Source of the DNA: a virus
Length of the DNA stretch: 61,712 bases
Virus record (IMG/VR): IMGVR_UViG_3300027917_000003
Location: 1 to 61,712 of that record
Direction: 5' to 3' (one strand)
Both the position numbers and the translations under genes were made by a program. Position 1 is the stretch's first letter; each line of letters starts with the position of its first letter. Below the pieces are notes generated by a model. It was not told the DNA's origin, did no database searches, and saw nothing but the letters and a program-made list of their open reading frames with translations. Shown here piece after piece: positions 30,427-36,464 of this stretch.

Positions 30427-30675
30427 ATGAGAAAGCCGGAACGCTTTGCAGGCGAGGACTACCAAGGCGAGCGCCGCAAGGGCACACGCTTTGGAACCCT
30501 GTGGGCCAACTATGAGACAGGCGAAGCCGACGTGACGCTGACGCTTGAGTTCTGCGACGAGGACTGGCTGATGCGGGCCGATCTCTTGCAGGATGTCATT
30601 GGCCTGCTCAATCGCGAGTATGAAAAAGCCCTCAATGATATTGAGAGGGCTTTCCCGGTCAAAAAAAATGACTGA
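30427..30675 (+). CDS. Small hypothetical protein (82 aa)
   Basis: The start is MRKPERFAGEDYQGERRKGT, two bases after the previous stop. The protein has a beta region (ADVTLTLEFCDEDWLM) and a C-terminal helix, and ends in a Lys-rich tail. Function unknown. Confidence 0.55.
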   Translation: MRKPERFAGEDYQGERRKGTRFGTLWANYETGEADVTLTLEFCDEDWLMRADLLQDVIGLLNREYEKALNDIERAFPVKKND

Positions 30676-31048
30676 CCTCGTTCAACAATTACGCGACCGG
30701 ATTGCGGAGCTGGAGGAAGAGATCCGCCAGATCCGCAACGACATGTTGCAGGACAGCAATGCCTTCACCCGCATCCTGTCGAAGCAGCAATCGGCATTGC
30801 TGGCGGCGATCTGTAAGAGGCCGACCGCCAACTATGCCTATCTCGACAACGTCACCGAGCATTTCGGTCTCTACAATCGATATGAGGGCGAGATGCACAT
30901 TACGCTCAGGACGCGGGTCGCTGTGTGGAAGCTTCGCAAGAAGCTGAAGCAGTACGGCATTGAGGTCCAGATCCTGCGCGGCACCGGCTACTACATTGAT
31001 GATGAGAACAGAGAGAAATTAAAGAAGCTGATGGAGGTGAAGGAATGA
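30668..31048 (+). CDS. Coiled-coil plus OmpR/PhoB-type winged-helix protein (126 aa)
   Basis: The start is MTDLVQQLRDRIAELEEEIR. Residues 1-35 are coiled coil. Residues 40-125 match an OmpR-type effector domain: LLAAICKRPTANYAYLDNV, then LRTRVAVWKLRKKLKQYGIE and RGTGYYID. There is no receiver domain, so activity would not depend on phosphorylation. Similar domain-only proteins occur in rhizobial phages. It may compete at host response-regulator sites or regulate phage promoters. Confidence 0.75.
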   Translation: MTDLVQQLRDRIAELEEEIRQIRNDMLQDSNAFTRILSKQQSALLAAICKRPTANYAYLDNVTEHFGLYNRYEGEMHITLRTRVAVWKLRKKLKQYGIEVQILRGTGYYIDDENREKLKKLMEVKE

Positions 31049-31149
31049 TCGCAATCATTGAGATCCTGCTCGTGGTATTGGCCTGCATGATACTGGCAGG
31101 CATCATCCTCTTCGTCGCTCGTATGATCGGAACCTTGTGGGGGAAGTGA
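31045..31149 (+). CDS. Small membrane protein (34 aa)
   Basis: ATG 31045 overlaps the previous stop (ATGA) and follows GGAGGTGAAGG. The peptide is one transmembrane segment (IIEILLVVLACMILAGIILF) with a basic end. Function unknown. Confidence 0.55.
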   Translation: MIAIIEILLVVLACMILAGIILFVARMIGTLWGK

Positions 31150-31150
31150 G

Positions 31151-31435
31151 ATGACTGAATGGCAACCAATCGAAACCGCGCCAAAGGATGGAACACATTT
31201 TCTGTCAACATCCAGATATTTGGGTGGTGAAATTTTTATCTGCACTTGGAGCGACAGAACATTGGTTCACAGTGATGGAAAAGAGCATCACAGTGGTTGG
31301 TGGGTGGTTGGTATTCCTAAACGGTATTATGCTGGTTGGGGGCCATTTTATTCTCCAATCAAGCAAGATGACCTGATGCCTACCCACTGGATGCCTTTGC
31401 CTGCGCCGCCTAAAAGGGGGAAGAAAAATGGCTGA
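31151..31435 (+). CDS. DUF551-type protein (94 aa)
   Basis: MTEWQPIETAPKDGTHFLST at the N-terminus and PTHWMPLPAPPK at the C-terminus define the domain. It is the third DUF551 copy in the genome, here without extra domains. It overlaps the Tat-type gene by 8 nt. Confidence 0.8.
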   Translation: MTEWQPIETAPKDGTHFLSTSRYLGGEIFICTWSDRTLVHSDGKEHHSGWWVVGIPKRYYAGWGPFYSPIKQDDLMPTHWMPLPAPPKRGKKNG

Positions 31436-31712
31436 TCTCATCATGCCGCGCCGCAAGTTCCTCACGGGTCTCATGGGCCTTGTGGCGGCGCCTGCGGTCG
31501 TGAAGGCCGTCAACATCATGCCGGTGAAGTCCTTTGTTGAGCCGCAGCTCTATACGTTCCCGAATAGGGTGTGGGTGGCGCCTAGCAGCGGCGTCAACCT
31601 TGCCCAGATCCGCGAGCTGCTCATGCCCGGCCTTCGAAAGATGGTGGATGACATGTACACAGAGCATCCCGGCCAATGGAAGTCGATATTTTCGGGAGAG
31701 ACAGATGGTTAA
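31428..31712 (+). CDS. Small protein with twin-arginine-type signal (94 aa)
   Basis: The N-terminus PRRKFLTGLMGLVAAPAVVK leads into VNIMPVK. This is closely parallel to the leader of the 162-aa protein at 20.4 kb (RRGFLTG...AAPAIV...NLMPVK). The mature part is only about 60 residues (IRELLMPGLRKMVDDMYTEH). Possible Tat export; function unknown. Confidence 0.6.
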   Translation: MADLIMPRRKFLTGLMGLVAAPAVVKAVNIMPVKSFVEPQLYTFPNRVWVAPSSGVNLAQIRELLMPGLRKMVDDMYTEHPGQWKSIFSGETDG

Positions 31713-31893
31713 AAAACGCGAGCCTTTCATCGTCCACTGCGGCGAATGCAAACACGAATGGACGGCGCTCTATTCACCCATGCTGCTTGATAAGGTCGTC
31801 ACGATCACGATGTCGCTGCACTGCCCCACATGCGCCGCAGGCCCCATGCAGATCTTCTGCGGCCCCGCGCCGAAGGAGAAGGCCGATGGCTGA
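31705..31893 (+). CDS. Small zinc-ribbon protein (62 aa)
   Basis: HCGECKHEW near the N-terminus and HCPTCAAGP in the second half form two Cys pairs, a likely zinc ribbon. It overlaps both neighbours by 8 nt, so expression is coupled. Confidence 0.6.
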   Translation: MVKKREPFIVHCGECKHEWTALYSPMLLDKVVTITMSLHCPTCAAGPMQIFCGPAPKEKADG

Positions 31894-32185
31894 CCTTCAA
31901 GAAAAGTCCATTGAGCTGTGGCGTGAAGAGGCTTGGAAGCTTCACGCCGAGCTTCGAAAGATGGAAGACAAGGTCGCGGGTCTGATACGCCTTGCAGCGC
32001 AGCATATGGACGAGGAGAACAAGGCCCTCGCGCGCGTCGTGATGCTGGAGCAGGCCCTTGATGACGCCCTCGGGGAGTGGGAATACAACGCCACGACCTA
32101 CAAGAGTGATCCGCTTATCAAAAAACACGCGGATCTCGAACAGATCGCCCACTATCGCAAGTTGCTCAACGACAGGCTAAAGTAG
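31886..32185 (+). CDS. Coiled-coil hypothetical protein (99 aa)
   Basis: The start is MADLQEKSIELWREEAWKLH. It is helical throughout with a likely coiled coil over residues 5-65. Function unknown. Confidence 0.55.
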   Translation: MADLQEKSIELWREEAWKLHAELRKMEDKVAGLIRLAAQHMDEENKALARVVMLEQALDDALGEWEYNATTYKSDPLIKKHADLEQIAHYRKLLNDRLK

Positions 32186-32244
32186 GCGTCCCGAAACCGC
32201 ATGGCCGATGGAGAGAATGGTCCTGCCCGCAACAGGAGTTGAGT

Positions 32245-32814
32245 ATGAACAAGATCGCGCTGGCCCTTGTGGCCTTCACCTTGGCGCTGCCCGCCGCCGC
32301 AGACGAAATGACTGCGGCAGAGTTCTTCGCCAGAGATAAGGCAAACAAATGGACCGGCGAGCTGGTCGCCCCGAGAAACCCCTATGGGAAGCTGGTGAAG
32401 CCGTCCAAGATGACGGCGGATAAGCAGAAGGTGATCGACGCCATTGCGCTTCACGTCACCGCCCAGATCGGCTCAAAGTGGGTGGACACGGCCATGCGGA
32501 TCGCGAAGCTGGAGAGCGGCTTTAGTTGCCGTGCGAAGGGTCCAAAGACCCGCCACGGCCACGCCAAGGGCGTCTTCCAGCTCATCGACAGTTCAGCGCG
32601 AACTTTAGGCTTTGACCCGGCGCAGATGTACGACTGCGATCAGAACATCCTCGCGGGGATTGCGCACATGAAGGCCTGCATTGATCTGGGCCATGTGAGC
32701 GAACCTCGCGAGATGGCGGCCTGTCATGTGGCGGGCTGGGCTAAATGGAATGTGAGGCTGGCTCGGCGCCCAGAGCTGTACAAGAGACGGTACGTTGCCC
32801 TCGCAATGAAATGA
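32245..32814 (+). CDS. Secreted lytic transglycosylase-like protein (189 aa)
   Basis: The start is MNKIALALVAFTLALPAAAD (32245, after AGGAGTTGAGT), a Sec signal peptide with likely cleavage near AAA-DE. An SLT-type domain follows: AMRIAKLESGF with the catalytic Glu at about residue 85, HAKGVFQLIDSSARTLGF, and a late AGIAHMKACIDLG. It cleaves peptidoglycan in the periplasm. Lying in the early-type block, away from the lysis genes, it may condition the wall rather than lyse the cell. Confidence 0.8.
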   Translation: MNKIALALVAFTLALPAAADEMTAAEFFARDKANKWTGELVAPRNPYGKLVKPSKMTADKQKVIDAIALHVTAQIGSKWVDTAMRIAKLESGFSCRAKGPKTRHGHAKGVFQLIDSSARTLGFDPAQMYDCDQNILAGIAHMKACIDLGHVSEPREMAACHVAGWAKWNVRLARRPELYKRRYVALAMK

Positions 32815-32830
32815 TCAAATGGAGAATAAA

Positions 32831-33334
32831 ATGAGGACGCTTGAGGAACTCCACGCACATTACAAGGCCGTTCGCGCCAGATTAGATAACCCCGTTAAGA
32901 AGGAACCCGCAGTCCGCCTCATTTACCCGGAACCAGAACCGGCGCCGTACCCAGACCCCCTCGACGTTGTGGAAGTTGTTGAAGCCCTGCCGGAGGAGCC
33001 CATTGCCGCCCCTCCGGTGGCCACTGAGACCCCTGCAAGAAAGATCCTGTCAGAGGTAGCCGAGAAGCATGGAATGCCTCCCACGGTCTTCCGCAGCAAG
33101 AGCAGGGACGCAACCTATGTGCTGTGCCGTCAGGAGGCGGCTTATCGGCTCAAGACCGAGCTGTCTTTTTCCCTGAGCCAGATTGGCCGCCTGATGGGCC
33201 ACCGGGACCACACGACCGTCCTCCACGCCATCCGTCGATACGAAAAAAATCTCGCCCTCGGCTTGGGGCCTTGGGCGAGCAAGTGCGTCTCGAACGCCTG
33301 TGTCACTCAGGTGGAACCCACAGGCGCGACATGA
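32831..33334 (+). CDS. DnaA domain IV-like DNA-binding protein (167 aa)
   Basis: The start is the second ATG of ATGGAGAATAAAATG. Residues 1-70 are a helix (MRTLEELHAHYKAVRARLDN) and a Pro/Glu-rich linker. Residues about 70-145 match DnaA domain IV: a VLCRQEAAYRLK helix, FSLSQIGRLMGHRDHTTVLH and AIRRYE, including the RDHTTV signature that contacts DnaA boxes. The AAA+ ATPase domain III is absent. Its stop overlaps the start of the GcrA-like gene (ATGA). It is expected to bind TTATCCACA, five copies of which are in this genome. Confidence 0.85.
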   Translation: MRTLEELHAHYKAVRARLDNPVKKEPAVRLIYPEPEPAPYPDPLDVVEVVEALPEEPIAAPPVATETPARKILSEVAEKHGMPPTVFRSKSRDATYVLCRQEAAYRLKTELSFSLSQIGRLMGHRDHTTVLHAIRRYEKNLALGLGPWASKCVSNACVTQVEPTGAT

Positions 33335-33561
33335 TCATGGATGATCTCAGCTCATCATGCAAGGAGGCCCTTCCCCAGTCGGGGGAGGGTCAACCCATAT
33401 TAGGGGTGACGATATTGGAGCTTCGGCTCTTTTCGTGCCGCTACATAATTGGCTCCGACGAAAACGTCGGGGCCATTTTTTGTGGGAGCCAGACGGCCAA
33501 GGGCTCCTACTGCCAGACCCACTACAGCCTGTGCTACATCAAGACCAAGCCGCTCACTTGA
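33331..33561 (+). CDS. GcrA C-terminal (sigma70-interacting) domain-like mini-protein (76 aa)
   Basis: ATG 33331 overlaps the DnaA-like stop. After a short leader, TILELRLFSCRYIIGSDENV, IFCGSQ, then GSYCQTHYSLCYIK follows the GcrA C-terminal pattern (LLELR..CRWPIG, then FCG, then YC..H...AY), with Cys/His spacing kept. The N-terminal DNA-binding domain of GcrA is missing. In Caulobacter this C-terminal domain binds sigma70. A terminator hairpin lies within the gene, and its end overlaps the convergent oxygenase gene by 8 nt. Confidence 0.7.
   Translation: MIMDDLSSSCKEALPQSGEGQPILGVTILELRLFSCRYIIGSDENVGAIFCGSQTAKGSYCQTHYSLCYIKTKPLT
33451..33481 (+). terminator. Intrinsic terminator inside the GcrA-like gene
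   Basis: GGCTCCGACG-AAAA-CGTCGGGGCC (33451-33474, one G-T pair) is followed by ATTTTTTG. It is a textbook rightward terminator but lies within codons of the GcrA-like reading frame. Confidence 0.75.
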
Positions 33562-34150
33562 TATTCATAAAGCTGCTCAGGCAATAGCGCCCGAGGCCCT
33601 TCCACGGCTCGACGCCGTCCTTCATTTTGACTTGCGTGACGCCGTGGCGCAGGCAGGACGGGAAGATGATCAACATATTGTTCTCGACCAAAATTGTTTC
33701 GTCGAGGTCCGAGAAGACCAGATCGCCGCCCTCGAAATTCCGTGGCTCTTTGAAATGCCAAGAGAGCGCGGTGACCGTCGCTGTATCCGAGTGCGGTTTG
33801 TAGTGATCCGTGGCCTCGTAATAGCTCAACAAGGTCGTGTCTGCGTTCACCGCATTGATGCACTTGGTGAGCGGGTGCAGATCCGCAAAAGCCTTGAACA
33901 CGGGCGCCGAGAAAATTTTCCGGTTGACCTTCAGGATGTTTGACATCGAACGGTCGGCATAGATGTTGTCGAGGAAGACGCCCCTGTTCTTCTTCATCAT
34001 CGGATTGAGCTGGCCGGTGGCCTGCGGTGGCTGGAGCTTGTGCTTGTGCGTCAAGAACTCCAGCTCTTGCCAGATCAGGGCCTGTTCCTCATCGGTGTAG
34101 AAGTTTCGCACGAGTAGGTAGTAGGGGTGCGGCGTTTTAAGGATCTCCAT
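33554..34150 (-). CDS. 2OG-Fe(II) oxygenase (198 aa)
   Basis: The start is MEILKTPHPYYLLVRNFYTD (34150), overlapping the upstream stop. The iron-binding motif is HSD in DHYKPHSDTATV (about residue 130), with the distal His in CLRHGVTQ and the 2-oxoglutarate Arg in GRYCLSSF. This is a prolyl-hydroxylase-like fold. The substrate is unknown. Last gene of the late block. Confidence 0.85.
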   Translation of the reverse strand: MEILKTPHPYYLLVRNFYTDEEQALIWQELEFLTHKHKLQPPQATGQLNPMMKKNRGVFLDNIYADRSMSNILKVNRKIFSAPVFKAFADLHPLTKCINAVNADTTLLSYYEATDHYKPHSDTATVTALSWHFKEPRNFEGGDLVFSDLDETILVENNMLIIFPSCLRHGVTQVKMKDGVEPWKGLGRYCLSSFMNIK

Positions 34151-34662
34151 TACAGGATCTCCTTCAACTTGAAGGCGACGGTGACGCGCAGATCGGTACA
34201 AAAGCGCGATGGATCAGCGCCAAAGTGATAGAGGGTGCTGTTGAACATGCATGCGCAGTTCCGTTTTGGATAGGCCGTGTGGGTCTGGCCGTCCTCAAAC
34301 ACAACAGTCTGGCCGCCCCACCTGACGTCCCACTCGGGGTTCACATAGAAGACGAAGGTCTTGTAAAGCTCTGGCGCATAAGTCTCGGGGTCAACGTCTG
34401 TATGGGCGTCGCCGGGGAGGCCGTGCGTCTGGCCATTGGCGTAGACGCGCTCAATCTCAAACTTCTTGCCGGTCAGTTCTTCAATCCGAAGGAGAAATTT
34501 GTCGTGGAAAAAAGGATCTGCGGAAAGGTCCATATACCAGAACTGGATCTGCGCCGGGCTCAGTTTGCTGAAGCCGCTGAACTTCCACTCGTTCCCGTGA
34601 AGGGTTTTGGCGACGACATAAGCGTAATCGTCCTCGGAGAGGACATCCTCAAACCACTGCAT
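34150..34662 (-). CDS. 2OG-Fe(II) oxygenase (170 aa)
   Basis: The HTD motif is in GDAHTDVDPETY (about residues 84-95), with WDVRWGGQTVVFEDG next, a distal His in STLYHFGADP and an Arg in TDLRVTVAFKL. It is a second dioxygenase adjacent to the first, with only modest similarity between them. The pair follows the adhesin gene and may modify virion or host proteins. Confidence 0.85.
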   Translation of the reverse strand: MQWFEDVLSEDDYAYVVAKTLHGNEWKFSGFSKLSPAQIQFWYMDLSADPFFHDKFLLRIEELTGKKFEIERVYANGQTHGLPGDAHTDVDPETYAPELYKTFVFYVNPEWDVRWGGQTVVFEDGQTHTAYPKRNCACMFNSTLYHFGADPSRFCTDLRVTVAFKLKEIL

Positions 34663-34676
34663 ATTGACCCCCTCGG

Positions 34677-35552
34677 TCAGCTAGTCGTGGTCGAACCATA
34701 CACTGTGCCGGACACCCCGCCAACAAACCAGTTGGACCCAACCACTGAATAACCGGGGGCGCCACCGCTTGAGCCCGCCGAGCTTCCGTAATTTCCAAGC
34801 GAGCCGCCACTGGCGCCTGCCTGCGCGCCTTGGCCACCGCCACTGCCACCAGACCCTCCGCTGCTGACGCTGCCAGCCTGACCGTTCGCGGCCCCATAAT
34901 ATCCTGTCTGCCCGGCGGCGCCGCCTGCTCCGCCAACGTAGCCAGCGCCACCGCCGCCTCCGCCACCGGGTATGGGCCAGCGATTTTGGTTCTGCGTGTC
35001 CTGCGCCCAATTGCCGCCACTGCCCCCGCCGCCGCCGCTCCCGATCACGCCGGAGTTTTGCATTTGGATGAAGGCCTGCCCTTGGCCGATAGCGTAAATC
35101 GCATTTCCGCCGTTGAAGCCGCCCTGAAGGGTAAAGGCGCCGTGGCCACCGTCGCCGCCAGCGCCGACAATGTAGCCGGAATTTTGAATAACGAGAATGT
35201 CGCCATTGGAGAACGATGCGTTGAGGGCGTATGCGCCTGTGCTGCTCGCGCCAATCGTCCCGCTGTTGGTCACGACGCCATAGGTCTTGCCAGCCGCGTA
35301 ATGCCCCGAGCTGGTAAACGCCGAGACAAGATTGACGTCAGCGACCGTCCCGCCGTTTTGGTATTGAGCGTAGGCGTGGCCCTGAAGCTGGTTCATGGCG
35401 ATAGTCGTGCCAGACGTCGTCTGGACGCCCGTGTTCCCCGCAGACGCCACTCGGCGCACCAGATTGGCGTCCAGCGTGAGGGGCGCGGTCGCCTGCAACC
35501 CAAGCTCGGTATTGATGTCCGAAAAGCTGATGGCGCCAGTGGGGAGTGTCAT
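34677..35552 (-). CDS. Glycine-rich tail-tip adhesin (291 aa)
   Basis: The N-terminus MTLPTGAISFSDINTELGLQ is a familiar phage fibre start. Residues about 60-170 are beta-rich with repeated N-S-G-x-I turns. From about 170 to 270 come long glycine runs (GSGGGGGSGG, PGGGGGGGAGYVGGAGGAAG), then a small C-terminal cap. Polyglycine-rich receptor-binding adhesins of the T-even gp38 type look like this. It probably recognises the host receptor. Confidence 0.7.
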   Translation of the reverse strand: MTLPTGAISFSDINTELGLQATAPLTLDANLVRRVASAGNTGVQTTSGTTIAMNQLQGHAYAQYQNGGTVADVNLVSAFTSSGHYAAGKTYGVVTNSGTIGASSTGAYALNASFSNGDILVIQNSGYIVGAGGDGGHGAFTLQGGFNGGNAIYAIGQGQAFIQMQNSGVIGSGGGGGSGGNWAQDTQNQNRWPIPGGGGGGGAGYVGGAGGAAGQTGYYGAANGQAGSVSSGGSGGSGGGQGAQAGASGGSLGNYGSSAGSSGGAPGYSVVGSNWFVGGVSGTVYGSTTTS

Positions 35553-36454
35553 TACTTGCTCTCCAGAGCCTCGACCCGAGCGGCCAGTTCCTTGACGGCC
35601 TCAATCAGGACGCCCACGAGATTGCCGTAGGCGACGGACAGGACGCCATTGTTGTCCTGCACGACCTGCGGCACAACCTCTTGCACTTCCTGCGCGACGA
35701 CGCCGATGCCGGGCTGGCCGGTGTTGATCATCTCGAACGTCACGCCGCGCATTTTTTTGACGAGGCCGAGCGCATGCTCAATCGTCTGGATGTCGCGCTT
35801 CAGGCTGCGGTCAGAGAAGGCCGTAATGTTGCCAGCGGCAGTGATGGTGGTGCCTGCGGTGATGGCGGTCGTCGCCGCGATGGTCGTGCTGGAAGTTATG
35901 GCATTGGCCGCCATAGTGGCAGTCACGGTGACTGCATTCGCCGTCAGCGTCGTGCCGTTGAACGTCAGGTTGGACGAGCCGGTCAGGACGTTGGCCGAGT
36001 TGTAGATGACCTGACCGCTGGTGCCAGCCGCCGAAGTCACGGCGGCGATGTTGGTGCCGTCCGAATAAATGAAGGAGCGCGTTCCCTGCGCGACTGACAC
36101 TGAGGAGCCGCCGCCACTGACGGGCGAGAAAGTGACGGTGAAGGCGCCGCTGGTATTATTGTAAACGATCCAGCTCCCGCCCACGATGCCAGTGGATGCG
36201 GCGTTCAAAGGCAGCGTATAGACGGCGTTGCCGGTCATCGCGCCCGTGATGTTGATAATCAGGCTCTGGGTCTGCGTGATCGACAGGGCGACGGTGCCGA
36301 CCGAGCCCACCGCACTGAGGGACAGGACGCCGCCCAAGGCCGCGTCGATGATGTCCCAGTCGGAGTTGATTGGCCCAGACCAGCCCGTGGGGTTCGAGGC
36401 GTACTCGTTGTAGATGGGCTTTTCGATCTTCTTGTTGGGCGTATAGTTGGGCAT
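35552..36454 (-). CDS. Tail fibre with C-terminal S74 intramolecular chaperone (300 aa)
   Basis: The N-terminus (GWSGPINSDWDIIDAALGG) is a virion-attachment type sequence and the middle is Ser/Thr/Ala-rich beta structure. From about residue 212 is a peptidase S74 domain, FSDRSLKRDIQTIEHALGLV followed by IGVVAQEVQEVVPQVV. These domains trimerise the fibre and self-cleave before the Ser of the FSD motif. It lies just before the adhesin in the operon. Confidence 0.85.
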   Translation of the reverse strand: MPNYTPNKKIEKPIYNEYASNPTGWSGPINSDWDIIDAALGGVLSLSAVGSVGTVALSITQTQSLIINITGAMTGNAVYTLPLNAASTGIVGGSWIVYNNTSGAFTVTFSPVSGGGSSVSVAQGTRSFIYSDGTNIAAVTSAAGTSGQVIYNSANVLTGSSNLTFNGTTLTANAVTVTATMAANAITSSTTIAATTAITAGTTITAAGNITAFSDRSLKRDIQTIEHALGLVKKMRGVTFEMINTGQPGIGVVAQEVQEVVPQVVQDNNGVLSVAYGNLVGVLIEAVKELAARVEALESK

Positions 36455-36464
36455 CGAGGGCTCC

